A stretch of 64,000 nucleotides of DNA from Actinophytocola gossypii (GCF_025165815.1 NZ_JAFFZE010000006.1:643887-707886); one strand, 5' to 3'. Counted from the first letter of the stretch, positions 17,452-26,164 are shown. Translations and numbers: made by a program. Notes: generated by a model from the sequence alone, not told the origin.

Positions 17452-18190
17452 GCCGGTCGATCTCGGCGAGTACGTGCCGGGTGTGCGGGGGTAGCTGGGC
17501 GCGAAGCTCGTCGGGCCAGTGCTCGTCGGCGTAGTGGCGCGTGCGGTAGAGGTCGCGGGCGTGGGCGAGCACGGCCCGGTGCTCGGCCGGGAGGCGAGCG
17601 ATGGCCCAGTCCGCCGCGTCGTCCTTGGGCAGGATCTCGCCGGTGGCGAGGGTGGCCCAGACGCGGGCGAGGGTCAGCAGGACGTTGCGGGTGTCCCCGG
17701 CGAGGTCGGCTCGCAGGTCGGGGACACCCGCGACGGTCGCCCGCACGAGGTCGGCGTGCGGAACGGGATCGAGGACCTCGGCGGGTGGTGGACCGATGAG
17801 CGGATGGTTCCCGGCCAGCGCCGTCGTGATCAGCACGGCGAGGTCGGGCATGTGTTCCGGCTGGGGGAGCGTGCCGGCCTCGTACTCGTGGCGGAGCCAC
17901 TCGCCGTAGAGGAAGTCCCCGGTCGGCGGGTACCGCCACGGCCGCACGTCGCCGTGGACGACGACCGTCAGCTCGACCGGACGGGCACCGTTACCGGAGA
18001 CGGCGAGGAGCCCGTCGAGGAGCGAGCGCCGTCGGGGTACGTCGAGCCGCCGCCGGGAGACGACGAGGACGTCCAGGTCGCTCGCCGGTCGAAGCCCGCC
18101 GAGGACCGCGGAACCATGCAGGTAGGCCCCGACGACCTCGGGACCGAGCACGTCACCGACGAGCCGCACGACGTCCCGGACCTGATCCAC
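17441..18190 (-). CDS. Aminoglycoside nucleotidyltransferase-like protein (AadA/ANT type)
   Basis: 249 residues. The N-terminal nucleotidyltransferase fold has [15 protein letters not shown] with Gly26-Ser27 and metal-binding Asp38/Asp40, plus a third acidic residue in [12 protein letters not shown]-terminal helical DUF4111 domain follows, with [31 protein letters not shown], the same layout as spectinomycin/streptomycin adenylyltransferases. Such enzymes transfer AMP to an aminoglycoside hydroxyl. Whether this chromosomal copy gives resistance is unknown. It starts with GTG behind a weak ribosome-binding site, and its last 11 bases overlap the reductase gene. Confidence 0.82.
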   Translation of the reverse strand: MDQVRDVVRLVGDVLGPEVVGAYLHGSAVLGGLRPASDLDVLVVSRRRLDVPRRRSLLDGLLAVSGNGARPVELTVVVHGDVRPWRYPPTGDFLYGEWLRHEYEAGTLPQPEHMPDLAVLITTALAGNHPLIGPPPAEVLDPVPHADLVRATVAGVPDLRADLAGDTRNVLLTLARVWATLATGEILPKDDAADWAIARLPAEHRAVLAHARDLYRTRHYADEHWPDELRAQLPPHTRHVLAEIDRLSG

Positions 18191-18269
18191 GATCCGGAGT
18201 ATCGCCGATCGGCGCGCGGCAGGTGTCCGCGGCCGACACCCGGTGTCGCCGGTCGGCGGGCGGCCGATG

Positions 18270-19058
18270 TCAGCGGCGGACCGCGGTGACGGCCACGGTG
18301 GTGAAGCGCGTGGTGAAGCCGCCGCCCAGGGCGTCGATGGCGGCGCCGACGTCGGTCAGCACCTCCGCGACCTGATCCGGCTGGAGTCGGGTGAGGGTGC
18401 CCTGGGTGGGGAGCAGGTCCAGCCATTCGGTCCGGGTGTAGTGCCGCTCCCAGTCGAACCGCGACTCTTCCGGGGGGTGGAAGCCGCCCGCCTCCCGGAT
18501 ACCGTCGGCCGCCATGACGAGCATCGGGCCGTAGTTGTTCCCGCCCTGCCGCGGAAGGGTGAACGGCGAGTCGGGCACGACCCGCTGGTAGGCCGCGGCG
18601 AAGGCGGCGTTGACCTCGGCCGGCGGGTCGAACACGTGCCAGAACGCGGCCAACACGCCGTTCGGCGCCAGCACGCTCGCGGCCTTGGTGACGCCGGCGG
18701 TCGGGTCGACCCAGTGCCAGGCCTGGCCGGCGACGACGGCGTCGAACTCGCGGCCGGCGGGGTCCCAGGCCTCGAAGGTCGCCACCTCGACCTCGGTTCC
18801 GTGATGCCGCGCGAAGTCGGCCATGCGCCGGTCGGGCTCGACGCCCAGGACGGTGCACCCGGCGGCGTGGAACTGGCGGGCGGCGATCCCGGTGCCGCAG
18901 CCGACGTCGAGGACGCGGGGGCCGGGAGCGGCGCTGATGATCTGCTTCACCAGCGGGTCCGGGTAGGCGGGCCGGGCGCGGTCGTACCGGTCGGTGTCGG
19001 TGCCGAAGGACTCGGCGACCTGCCGGTGCTGGTGTGGTTGCGGCGGTAGAGTGGGCAT
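18270..19058 (-). CDS. Class I SAM-dependent methyltransferase
   Basis: 262 residues of the methyltransf_11/UbiE-like group. The SAM loop VLDVGCGTGIAARQF is near residues 48-62; GVEPDRRM carries the acidic ribose ligand, and AGQAWHWVDP is the post-II motif common in small-molecule methyltransferases. Substrate is unknown. It diverges from a TetR regulator across a short gap holding two palindromic operators, one covering this gene's start codon, so it is the likely target of that regulator. The ATG has no clear Shine-Dalgarno sequence. Confidence 0.85.
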   Translation of the reverse strand: MPTLPPQPHQHRQVAESFGTDTDRYDRARPAYPDPLVKQIISAAPGPRVLDVGCGTGIAARQFHAAGCTVLGVEPDRRMADFARHHGTEVEVATFEAWDPAGREFDAVVAGQAWHWVDPTAGVTKAASVLAPNGVLAAFWHVFDPPAEVNAAFAAAYQRVVPDSPFTLPRQGGNNYGPMLVMAADGIREAGGFHPPEESRFDWERHYTRTEWLDLLPTQGTLTRLQPDQVAEVLTDVGAAIDALGGGFTTRFTTVAVTAVRR

Positions 19059-19086
19059 GTGCCCACCATAATGGGCAAGTGCCCAC
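19051..19086. promoter_or_regulatory. Tandem palindromic operators between methyltransferase and TetR genes
   Basis: GTGGGCA-TG-TGCCCAC (19051-19066) is a perfect 7-2-7 palindrome. ATGGGCA-AG-TGCCCAC (19071-19086) repeats it with one mismatch, 20 bp centre to centre, about two helical turns. The first covers the methyltransferase ATG. Symmetry and placement fit a TetR-family dimer pair binding cooperatively. Confidence 0.78.
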
Positions 19087-19105
19087 TTGTCCCAGGAGGC
19101 CCGTC

Positions 19106-19702
19106 TTGCCGACCGGAGTGCAGCTGCGTGACGTGCGCGGACAGCTGTTCGACGCCGCCGAACGAATCCTGCTCCGGGACGGCCCGAGCGCACTGACCAG
19201 CCGAGCGGTCACCGACGAGGCCGGGTGCGCCAAGGGCGTCCTCCACCGGCACTTCGACGACTTCGACGCGTTCCTCGCCGAGTTCGTACTCGACCGAGCG
19301 CACCGCGTGGACGCCCAGACGTCCGCCCTGTGCGAGGCGGCCGGCACCGGCACGGTCACCGGCAACCTCGCCGACGCGCTCACCGCCCTGTTCCGTTCGG
19401 TCGCGGTGGCCGTCGTCCCCCTGGTGACCTTCCGCGACGGCCTGCGGAACCGCCTCCGCGAGACCTGGCCCGCCGGCATCCCCGTCCTCACCGAGGCGGT
19501 GACCATGGTCGCCGCCTACCTCGCCGCCGAGCGCGCCCGCGGCCGAATCACCCCCGAAGCCGAGGTCGACGGCCTGGCCCCCATGCTGATCGGCACCGCC
19601 CACCTCCTGTTCGGCGACCGCCGAACCCCACCCGACGACGCCACCGTCCACGAGATGGTCACCACGGTCATCGGCGGTGCCGTCCGCGAACCGAGGGACT
19701 GA
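19106..19702 (+). CDS. TetR-family transcriptional regulator
   Basis: 198 residues. The N-terminal helix-turn-helix is seen in LFDAAERILLRDGPSALTSRAVTDEAGCAKGVLHRHF, followed by the helical ligand/dimer domain. The TTG start is chosen because AGGAGG lies six bases before it; an in-frame GTG four codons later has no such site. It diverges from the methyltransferase gene and probably binds the two GGGCA/TGCCC palindromes between them, repressing both. The ligand is unknown. Confidence 0.85.
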   Translation: MPTGVQLRDVRGQLFDAAERILLRDGPSALTSRAVTDEAGCAKGVLHRHFDDFDAFLAEFVLDRAHRVDAQTSALCEAAGTGTVTGNLADALTALFRSVAVAVVPLVTFRDGLRNRLRETWPAGIPVLTEAVTMVAAYLAAERARGRITPEAEVDGLAPMLIGTAHLLFGDRRTPPDDATVHEMVTTVIGGAVREPRD

Positions 19703-19715
19703 GCGCGGCTGGTTG

Positions 19716-20066
19716 TCAGTCGCGGCCCGGGGCCGTGGCCCACCGGTGGGCGAGACGGCGGCAGGCCTGGACGAGCTCCGGTGGGTGCAGGTCGGTGAGG
19801 TCGGTGTCGAAGGTGTGGGTCTCGCCGTCGGGGGTGAGCCGGTAGGCCGTGCGGTCCGGGCCGCGCGCCTCCTCGTCCTCCTCCGCCGGGACCTCCTCGA
19901 GCAGCTCCTCGGCGGCCATCTTCTTCAGCGCGTGGTAGATCGACCCGGGCGCGACGTTGGCCCACTTGTCCGCCGACCAGCTCAGCAGCTCGCGCCGCAC
20001 CTGGTAGCCGTGTGCCCGGCCGTACATCCGCACGACCCCCAGCACCAGCAGCCGCGTCGCCGACAC
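19716..20066 (-). CDS. PadR-family transcriptional regulator
   Basis: 116 residues of winged helix. The N-terminal part matches PadR (LLVLGVVRMYGRAHGYQVRRELLSWSADKWANVAPGSIYHALKKM), including the GSIYHAL recognition helix. The YRLTPDGE wing follows, and a short C-terminal helix replaces the long dimerisation domain, as in the short PadR-s2 class. The GTG start has GGGAGG four bases upstream. The 64-base gap to metG would hold divergent promoters. Targets are unknown. Confidence 0.83.
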   Translation of the reverse strand: MSATRLLVLGVVRMYGRAHGYQVRRELLSWSADKWANVAPGSIYHALKKMAAEELLEEVPAEEDEEARGPDRTAYRLTPDGETHTFDTDLTDLHPPELVQACRRLAHRWATAPGRD

Positions 20067-20130
20067 CGGGCCTCCCTCAGCGCAATACTCGATTCTCCCG
20101 CCCGAAGGCTCCTCCGTAGGCTAGGCCGAC

Positions 20131-21924
20131 ATGAGCATCCCCGTGTTGACCGCGGTGGCCTGGCCCTATGCCAACGGCCCCCGCCACATCGGCCACGTGT
20201 CCGGTATCGGCGTCCCCTCCGACGTGTTCTCCCGGTACATGCGCATGGCGGGCAACCGGGTGCTGATGGTGTCGGGCAGCGACGAGCACGGCACCCCGAT
20301 CCTGGTGCAGGCCGACAAGGAGGGCCTGACGCCGCAGCAGACCGCGGACAAGTACCACAAGGTCATCGCCGAGGACATGCGCGGCCTCGGGGTCACCTAC
20401 GACCTCTACACCCGCACCACGACCGGCAACCACGCCGAGGTCGTCCAGCAGATCTTCCTGGCCCTGCACCGCAACGGCTACATCCAGCCGCGCACCACCA
20501 CCGGCGCGGTCAGCCCGTCGACCGGCCGCACGCTGCCCGACCGCTACATCGAGGGCACCTGCCCGATCTGCGGGTACGACGGCGCCCGGGGCGACCAGTG
20601 CGACAACTGCGGCAACCAGCTCGACGCCGCCGACCTGAAGAACCCGGTGTCCCGGATCAACGGCGAGGTCCCGAAGTTCGTCGAGACCGAGCACCTGTTC
20701 CTCGACCTGCCTGCGTTCACCCGGACGCTGGGAACGTGGCTGTCGACCAAGACCGACTGGCGACCCAACGTCCTCAACTTCACCCGCAACCTGGTCGAGG
20801 ACATGCGGCCCCGGCCGATCACCCGCGACCTGGACTGGGGCGTGCGGATCCCGCTGGACGGCTGGCGCGACGAGCCGCTCAAGCGGTTCTACGTGTGGTT
20901 CGACGCGGTCATCGGCTACTTCTCGGCCAGCGTCGAGTGGGCCCGCCGGTCGGGTGACAAGGACGCCTGGCAGCAGTGGTGGAACGACCCGGACGCGCAG
21001 GCCGTGTACTTCATGGGCAAGGACAACATCACCTTCCACGCCCAGATCTGGCCCGCGCTGCTGCTCGGCCACAACGGCGCCGGCGACCGGGGCGGCGAGC
21101 CGGGTCCGTACGGGACGCTGAACCTGCCGAGTGAGATCGCCTCCAGCGAGTTCCTGACGATGAGCGGGTCGAAGTTCTCCACGTCCCGCGGCACGGTGAT
21201 CTACCTGGGCGACTTCCTGCGCGAGTTCGGGCCGGACACGCTGCGGTACTTCATCTCCTCGGCCGGGCCGGAGACCCAGGACGTCGACTTCACCTGGGAG
21301 GAGTTCGTCCGCCGGATCAACTTCGAGCTGGCGAACGAGTGGGGCAACCTGGTCAACCGCGCGGTGTCGATGGCGCACAAGAACGTGGGCGCGGTGCCGA
21401 AGCCGGTCGCGCCGACCGACGCCGACGAGGACCTCAAGCGGCTGGCCAGGGACGCGTTCGGCACGGTCGGCGAGCACCTGTCGCGGTCGCGGTTCCGGGC
21501 CGGGATCAGCGAGGCGATGCGGGTGGTCGGCGCGGCGAACAAGTACATCTCCGACCAGGAGCCGTGGAAGCGCAAGGACGACCCGGACCGGCGGGACACG
21601 ATCCTGCACACCGCGCTGCAGGTGGTGCGGGACGCGAACACGCTGCTGACGCCGTTCCTGCCGCACAGCGCGCAGAAGGTGCACGAGGCGCTCGGCGGGA
21701 CGGGTGTGTGGGCGTCCCAGCCGGAGCTGCGGGAGGTCGACGACCTGGACGTCGCCGGCAAGGTCAACCCGATCCTGACCGGTGACTACGCCGCGGAGCA
21801 GGCGAAGTGGGAGTCGACGCCGATCGAGGTCGGGCGGCCGCTGGCGAAGCCGACCCCGCTGTTCGCCAAGCTCGACCCGAAGCTCGCCGAGACCGGCCCG
21901 GAGTGGGCCCCGATCGAACCGTGA
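20131..21924 (+). CDS. metG: Methionyl-tRNA synthetase
   Basis: 597-residue class I synthetase. The nucleotide-binding HIGH box is HIGH in PRHIGHVSG. The connective peptide has a single zinc knuckle CPIC...CDNC, the one-knuckle form. The KMSKS loop reads [10 protein letters not shown], keeping the first lysine but with Thr where the second usually sits. The anticodon-binding helical bundle carries the [10 protein letters not shown] motif. There is no C-terminal tRNA-binding extension. Its stop codon is part of the first unit of a 22-nt repeat array leading into tatD. The order metG-tatD-rpfB-ksgA matches M. tuberculosis. Confidence 0.95.
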   Translation: MSIPVLTAVAWPYANGPRHIGHVSGIGVPSDVFSRYMRMAGNRVLMVSGSDEHGTPILVQADKEGLTPQQTADKYHKVIAEDMRGLGVTYDLYTRTTTGNHAEVVQQIFLALHRNGYIQPRTTTGAVSPSTGRTLPDRYIEGTCPICGYDGARGDQCDNCGNQLDAADLKNPVSRINGEVPKFVETEHLFLDLPAFTRTLGTWLSTKTDWRPNVLNFTRNLVEDMRPRPITRDLDWGVRIPLDGWRDEPLKRFYVWFDAVIGYFSASVEWARRSGDKDAWQQWWNDPDAQAVYFMGKDNITFHAQIWPALLLGHNGAGDRGGEPGPYGTLNLPSEIASSEFLTMSGSKFSTSRGTVIYLGDFLREFGPDTLRYFISSAGPETQDVDFTWEEFVRRINFELANEWGNLVNRAVSMAHKNVGAVPKPVAPTDADEDLKRLARDAFGTVGEHLSRSRFRAGISEAMRVVGAANKYISDQEPWKRKDDPDRRDTILHTALQVVRDANTLLTPFLPHSAQKVHEALGGTGVWASQPELREVDDLDVAGKVNPILTGDYAAEQAKWESTPIEVGRPLAKPTPLFAKLDPKLAETGPEWAPIEP

Positions 21925-22032
21925 GCGTACGACTCGCCGGACGGGAGCGTACGACTCGCGGGACGGGAAGGTACGACTCGCGGGACGGGAGCGTACGACT
22001 CGCGGGACGGGAAGGTGGGGCTCGCGGAGTGA
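21923..22032. repeat. 22-nt tandem repeat array, four good units and one degenerate
   Basis: Units begin at 21923, 21945, 21967, 21989 and (degenerate) 22011. Each has GAGCG or GAAGG, then TACGACTCGCGGGACGG. The first unit includes the last two bases of the metG stop codon, and the last runs into the tatD GTG, so the array fills the whole spacer. The same unit in both orientations recurs at 42485-42590. The central GTACGACTCGCG is constant. Confidence 0.9.
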
Positions 22033-22883
22033 GTGAGCGGAGGACACCGCCGCCGCTGCCGGAGGCGTTGCCGGTGCCGATCGTGGACGCGCACACGCAT
22101 CTGGACGCGTGTGGGGCGAAGGACGCGGCCGATGTGACGGCGATGGTGGACCGGGCGGCGAGCGTGGGTGTGGCTCGGGTGGTGACGGTCGCGGACGACC
22201 TCGCGGCGGCTCGGTGGGCGGCTGAGGCGGCGACGTGGGACGAGCGGGTGTTCGCGGCCGTCGCGGTGCATCCGACGCGGACGGCGGCGTTCTCGGCGAC
22301 CGATCGGGGCGAGGTCGAGGCGTTGGCGGGGCGGCCCCGGGTGGTGGCGGTGGGGGAGACCGGGCTCGACTACTACTGGGACTACTCGCCGCCCGCCGCG
22401 CAGCAGGAGGCGTTCCGGTGGCACATCGACCTGGCCAAGCGGCTCGGCAAGCCGTTGATGATCCACGACCGGGACGCGCACGAGGACATCTGGCGGATCC
22501 TGGAGGAGGAGGGTCCGCCGGAGACCGTGGTGTTCCACTGCTTCTCCGGGGACGCGGAGTTCGCCCGGCGCTGTGTGGATCGCGGGTACGTGCTGTCGTT
22601 GGCCGGAACCGTGACCTTCCGCAACGCGCGGGCGCTCCGGGAGGCCGCGGTTCATATTCCCACTTACCAGTTGTTGGTGGAGACCGACGCGCCCTTCCTC
22701 ACCCCGCACCCGTTCCGCGGCCGGCCGGGCGAGCCGTACTGCGCGGCGTACACGATCCGCGACCTTGCGCAGCTCAGAGGGGCGGACGTGGCGGAGTTGG
22801 CGGCCGCCGTCGCGGCCAACGCGCAGCTGGTGTTCGGCCTACCGGACGCTACTGCCGGTGAGATCAGTGGTCGCGGCGCGTGA
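22029..22883 (+). CDS. tatD: TatD-family metal-dependent DNase
   Basis: 284-residue amidohydrolase-fold nuclease. Metal ligands are the HTHLD motif (VDAHTHLDACG), Glu in VGETGLDYY, His in MIHDRDAHEDIW, His in VFHCFSGD, and Asp in VETDAPFL. TatD enzymes act as 3'-5' exonucleases on single-stranded DNA/RNA and may also remove D-aminoacyl groups. The GTG giving MSERRTPPPL is the first start after the repeat array; any longer reading would translate the repeats. Position between metG and rpfB is conserved. Confidence 0.92.
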   Translation: MSERRTPPPLPEALPVPIVDAHTHLDACGAKDAADVTAMVDRAASVGVARVVTVADDLAAARWAAEAATWDERVFAAVAVHPTRTAAFSATDRGEVEALAGRPRVVAVGETGLDYYWDYSPPAAQQEAFRWHIDLAKRLGKPLMIHDRDAHEDIWRILEEEGPPETVVFHCFSGDAEFARRCVDRGYVLSLAGTVTFRNARALREAAVHIPTYQLLVETDAPFLTPHPFRGRPGEPYCAAYTIRDLAQLRGADVAELAAAVAANAQLVFGLPDATAGEISGRGA

Positions 22884-22925
22884 GTATTGGGATGAATGAG
22901 CGACCCGCGCTACTCCGTTCGTGGA

Positions 22926-22939
22926 GTGACCAGAGTCAC
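22926..22939. promoter_or_regulatory. CRP/GlxR-like site upstream of rpfB
   Basis: GTGA-CCAGAG-TCAC matches the core GTGA-N6-TCAC of CRP-family sites. Its centre lies about 60 bases before the predicted rpfB transcription start, a class I activator position. Actinobacterial CRP/GlxR proteins are known to control rpf genes, so cAMP control is plausible. Confidence 0.55.
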
Positions 22940-22956
22940 GAGATGCGTCCAGGTGT

Positions 22957-22985
22957 TTGCGCAACCTGTCCGTCGCCGTTACTGT
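22957..22985 (+). promoter_or_regulatory. rpfB: Promoter of rpfB
   Basis: TTGCGC, a 17-base spacer and TACTGT form a recognisable sigma-70-type promoter. Transcription would start near 22992, leaving a leader of about 90 bases before the GTG. I see no riboswitch in that leader. Confidence 0.55.
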
Positions 22986-23080
22986 CCCGTGACCGTAGCT
23001 GAGACGAGGCGGTCTCGGGGCACCCGGAAGACGCGGTTGTCGGGGTACTCCCTGGCCTTTCTCTGGAGGTAACGACCACT

Positions 23081-24646
23081 GTGAGCGGACACAGATCCGG
23101 CGACTTCGACGGTTCCGGCTTCGCCGACACCGACTGGTTCACCCCGGTGGACTCGCCGGCCAACACCGCGACCGCGGTCCTGGACACGGACACGAGCGCG
23201 GACTTTCGCGCCTGGCGTGCCGAGTTCCCCGACTTCTACGACGAGGCCAGCCCGGCGTACGGGCAGCTCCCCGACGCGGACGTCAACGCCTACTCCGGTG
23301 ACCTCGCCATCACCCCGAGCGACGTCCGCGTGGCCCTCGGCCCGCAGGCCGACGAGCTCATGGCCGTGGCCAACGTCGACGTCGACGAGCTCATCCGGCT
23401 GATCAACGCCGAGACCACCGTCCTCCCGGTCATCCCGGACGACCTGTCCGAGATGCCCGGTGTGCCGCGGGTGCGGCGCCTCCCGGCCGAGGAGCCGGAG
23501 GAGGAGAGCCAGGGCCTCGCCACCGGCATCAAGCGGTGGAAGAAGAACGTCCTCAAGGCCACCCTCGCCTCGATCCTCGTCTCGATGATCGGCGGCGGCG
23601 CCGCGGCCATCGCGATGAACAAGTCCGTCACGGTCGACATCGACGGCAAGTCCCACCAGGTCAACACCTACGCCGACACCGTCGGCGAGGTGCTGGAGGA
23701 CGAGGGCCTGAACGTCGGCTCGCACGACGCGCTGTCCCCGTCGCCCGCCGCGAGCATCAACGACGGCGGCACGATCGTGCTGCAGCGCGGCCGCCAGCTC
23801 CAGCTGACCATCGACGGCGAGCAGCGCGACCACTGGGTGCGCGCGACGACCGTCGAGGACGCCCTCAAGGCCGTCAACGTCTCCGCCGACGGCGCCTGGA
23901 TGTCCCACGACATGGGCGCGGCGGTGCCGCTCAACGGCCTGTCGATGGAGATCAAGACCCTCAAGAACATCACCCTGTTCGACGGCGGCAAGAAGCCGGT
24001 GCCGATGCAGACCACGGCGGTCACCGTCGACGAGCTCCTGGCCGAGCTGAACCTCAAGCTGGGCAAGGACGACAAGATCACCCCCGGCAACGCCATGAAG
24101 GTCACCGACGGCTCCGAGGTGCGGATCACCCGCAACGGCGTCACGGTGGTCAACAAGACCGAGAAGGTCGAGCCGCCGGAGCAGATCGTCGAGGACCCGA
24201 ACGCCGACGAGGGCACCGAGGTCGTGCTCGACCCGGGTGTCGCGGGCGAGCGGATCGCCACCTACCGGGTCACGATGAAGAACGGCGAGGTGATCTCCCG
24301 CGAGGAGATCGGCTCCAAGATCACCAAGAAGCCGAAGCCGAGGGTCGTGCGGGTCGGCACCAAGGAGCCCCCGGTCCCGGAGATCTCCGACGGCGAGGTC
24401 TGGGACGCGCTGGCGCAGTGCGAGTCCGGCGGCGACTGGTCGATCAACACCGGCAACGGCTACTCCGGCGGCCTGCAGTTCCTGGACAGCACCTGGGACG
24501 CCTACGGCGGCGAGCAGTACGCGCCGTCCGCGTACCAGGCCACCCGCGAGGAGCAGATCGCGATCGCGACCAAGGTCCGGGACGCGCGCGGCGGCGGATA
24601 CGGCGCCTGGCCGCACTGCTCGCAGCAGCTGGGCCTGCCCCAGTAG
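23081..24646 (+). CDS. rpfB: Resuscitation-promoting factor RpfB
   Basis: 521-residue cell-wall glycosidase that helps restart growth of dormant cells by cleaving peptidoglycan. The layout is a cytoplasmic acidic N-terminus (1-150), one membrane helix (about 158-177, LASILVSMIGGGAAAIAM), three DUF348 repeats, a G5 domain, and the lysozyme-like Rpf domain at 437-521, with catalytic Glu448 in CESGGDWS. The GTG has GGAGG upstream. The N-terminal cytoplasmic stretch is longer than in mycobacterial RpfB. Position between tatD and ksgA is the conserved one. A CRP-like site and promoter precede it. Confidence 0.95.
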   Translation: MSGHRSGDFDGSGFADTDWFTPVDSPANTATAVLDTDTSADFRAWRAEFPDFYDEASPAYGQLPDADVNAYSGDLAITPSDVRVALGPQADELMAVANVDVDELIRLINAETTVLPVIPDDLSEMPGVPRVRRLPAEEPEEESQGLATGIKRWKKNVLKATLASILVSMIGGGAAAIAMNKSVTVDIDGKSHQVNTYADTVGEVLEDEGLNVGSHDALSPSPAASINDGGTIVLQRGRQLQLTIDGEQRDHWVRATTVEDALKAVNVSADGAWMSHDMGAAVPLNGLSMEIKTLKNITLFDGGKKPVPMQTTAVTVDELLAELNLKLGKDDKITPGNAMKVTDGSEVRITRNGVTVVNKTEKVEPPEQIVEDPNADEGTEVVLDPGVAGERIATYRVTMKNGEVISREEIGSKITKKPKPRVVRVGTKEPPVPEISDGEVWDALAQCESGGDWSINTGNGYSGGLQFLDSTWDAYGGEQYAPSAYQATREEQIAIATKVRDARGGGYGAWPHCSQQLGLPQ

Positions 24647-24652
24647 CCGGAC

Positions 24653-25168
24653 GTGGTCCGGGACGCCACGGCGAGCGACGCCGAGGCGTGCGCCGCGATC
24701 TACGCCCCGTACGTCACCGACACGGCGGTCACGTTCGAGACCGAGCCGCCGACCGTCGCCCGGATGGCCGAGCGGATCGCGGCCGCGACCGCCACGCACG
24801 CCTGGGTGGTGCTCGAAGACGGCCGCCGGGTCGTCGGCTACGCCTACGGCGGCCCGTTCAAGGACCGCGCGGCCTACCGCTGGGCCTGCGAGGTCAGCGT
24901 CTACATCGAACGCGGCAGGCGGCGCACGGGTGCCGGCCGCGCCCTCTACGGCGCGCTCCTCGACCGGCTCGCCGCGCGCGGGTTCCGCACCGCGGCGGCC
25001 GGCATGACGCTCCCGAACGACGCCAGTGTCGGCCTGCACCGGGCGATGGGCTTCGAGCCCGTCGGCACCTACCGGCGGATCGGCTGGAAGCACGGCGCCT
25101 GGCACGACGTGGCCTGGGTGCAGCGCACGCTCGTGGCCGCCGACGACCCGCCCGAGGAGCCCCAATAG
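24653..25168 (+). CDS. GNAT acetyltransferase of the phosphinothricin/methionine-sulfoximine type
   Basis: 171 residues. Family marks are IYAPYVTDTAVTFETEPPT near the start, the acetyl-CoA loop RRRTGAGRALY near residues 87-100, and the LPNDASVGLHRAMGF and GWKHGAWHDVAWVQ segments typical of Pat/Bar-like enzymes. These acetylate the amino group of glutamine-synthetase inhibitors or related amino acids. Real substrate is unknown, since such genes are common in actinobacteria. It starts with GTG six bases after the rpfB stop and lies ten bases before ksgA, so it is inserted in the housekeeping operon. Confidence 0.82.
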   Translation: MVRDATASDAEACAAIYAPYVTDTAVTFETEPPTVARMAERIAAATATHAWVVLEDGRRVVGYAYGGPFKDRAAYRWACEVSVYIERGRRRTGAGRALYGALLDRLAARGFRTAAAGMTLPNDASVGLHRAMGFEPVGTYRRIGWKHGAWHDVAWVQRTLVAADDPPEEPQ

Positions 25169-25177
25169 GCTCGTTCG

Positions 25178-26014
25178 GTGCGCAGTGACTTGCTCGGGCC
25201 GGCCGACGTGCGGCGGCTCGCCGGTGAGCTGGGGCTGCGGCCGACCAAGCGGCTGGGCCAGAACTTCGTGCACGACCCCAACACCGTGCGCCGCATCGTC
25301 ACCGCAGCCGGCCTGACCGACGACGACGTGGTGGTCGAGGTCGGGCCGGGACTCGGGTCGCTCACCCTCGCCCTGCTGCCCGCCTGCGCCCGCGTGCTGG
25401 CCGTCGAGGTCGACCCGGTGCTCGCCGCCCGGCTGCCCGCGACCGTCGCCGACCGCGCCCCCGGCCTGGCCGACCGGCTCGACGTGGTCGAGGGCGACGC
25501 CCTGCGGGTCACCCTGGACACCGCACCGACGAGCCTGGTCGCCAACCTGCCCTACAACGTCTCCGTGCCGGTGGTGCTGCACCTGCTGGCCACCCTGCCG
25601 TCCCTGCGCAGCGCCCTGGTGATGGTGCAGGCCGAGGTCGCCGACCGGATGGCCGCGGGCCCGGGTTCCCGCGTCTACGGCGTGCCCAGCGTCAAGATCG
25701 CCTGGTACGCGGACGCGCGCCGGGTCGCTACCGTCCCGCGCTCGGTGTTCTGGCCGGTGCCCAACGTCGACTCCGCGCTGGTCCGGCTGACCCGCCGCGA
25801 ACCCCCGCCCGGCGACCGGGACGCCGTGTTCGGGCTCGTCGACGCCGCGTTCGCGCAGCGGCGCAAGACGCTGCGGGCGGCCCTGGCCGGCTGGGCCGGG
25901 TCCGCGGCGCGGGCGGGCGGGCTGCTGGAGCGTGCCGGGGTCGACCCTGGCACGCGCGGCGAGCAGCTCTCGGTCGCGGACTTCGCGCGAGTGGCTAGCG
26001 CAACACTCGATTGA
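25178..26014 (+). CDS. rsmA: 16S rRNA dimethyladenosine transferase
   Basis: 278 residues. KsgA/RsmA dimethylates A1518 and A1519 of 16S rRNA late in 30S assembly. Motifs are [13 protein letters not shown], the SAM loop [16 protein letters not shown], the acidic VEVDPVLA, and the catalytic [10 protein letters not shown]. The C-terminal helical domain carries [12 protein letters not shown]. Start is GTG. It follows the acetyltransferase closely and ends before the SAM riboswitch leader; in M. tuberculosis the next gene is ispE, so here one gene is inserted between them. Confidence 0.95.
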   Translation: MRSDLLGPADVRRLAGELGLRPTKRLGQNFVHDPNTVRRIVTAAGLTDDDVVVEVGPGLGSLTLALLPACARVLAVEVDPVLAARLPATVADRAPGLADRLDVVEGDALRVTLDTAPTSLVANLPYNVSVPVVLHLLATLPSLRSALVMVQAEVADRMAAGPGSRVYGVPSVKIAWYADARRVATVPRSVFWPVPNVDSALVRLTRREPPPGDRDAVFGLVDAAFAQRRKTLRAALAGWAGSAARAGGLLERAGVDPGTRGEQLSVADFARVASATLD

Positions 26015-26066
26015 CCCGTCAGGCAGTTGCGATCATCGCGGGTCGTCGGGTTGACTGGGGTAGGTA

Positions 26067-26152
26067 TCCATCCTGAGCGGCCGAGAGACCTGGCTCGTCG
26101 ACGCCGCAGCAACCACCCGTCGCGGGCAGGTGCTACCGCCAGGAGCGATGGA
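26067..26152 (+). ncRNA. SAM (S-box, SAM-I-type) riboswitch
   Basis: The S-box core is readable in order: P1 TCCATC, GAGCGGCCGAGAGACCTGG, GCCGCAGCAACC, a CCCG-TCG-CGGG P3 hairpin, GGTGCTACCGCC, and the P1 closing strand GATGGA. P1 (26067-26072 with 26147-26152) and P2 (26077-26081 with 26103-26107) pair perfectly. The P1 3' strand overlaps the GGAGGAG ribosome-binding site of the leader ORF starting at 26165, so SAM binding should hide that site. The controlled downstream gene is MetN-like, which fits sulfur/methionine control. Confidence 0.85.
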
Positions 26153-26164
26153 GGAGTGAGAGCC

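Noticed and set aside
18191..18269. A gene between the nucleotidyltransferase and methyltransferase genes
   Set aside because: Only 79 bases, no start with a ribosome-binding site; it is an intergenic spacer.
21923..22032. CRISPR array
   Set aside because: Units are 22 nt, directly contiguous, with no unique spacers and no cas genes; this is a simple tandem repeat.
22884..23080. A c-di-AMP (ydaO-type) riboswitch before rpfB
   Set aside because: Such riboswitches precede many actinobacterial rpf genes, so I looked for the conserved core; only a promoter and a CRP-like site are recognisable in this short leader.
26027..26164. A longer reading of the leader ORF (70 codons) starting within the riboswitch
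   Set aside because: The upstream part encodes the folded S-box RNA and has no ribosome-binding site; the ATG at 26165 has GGAGGAG at proper spacing.
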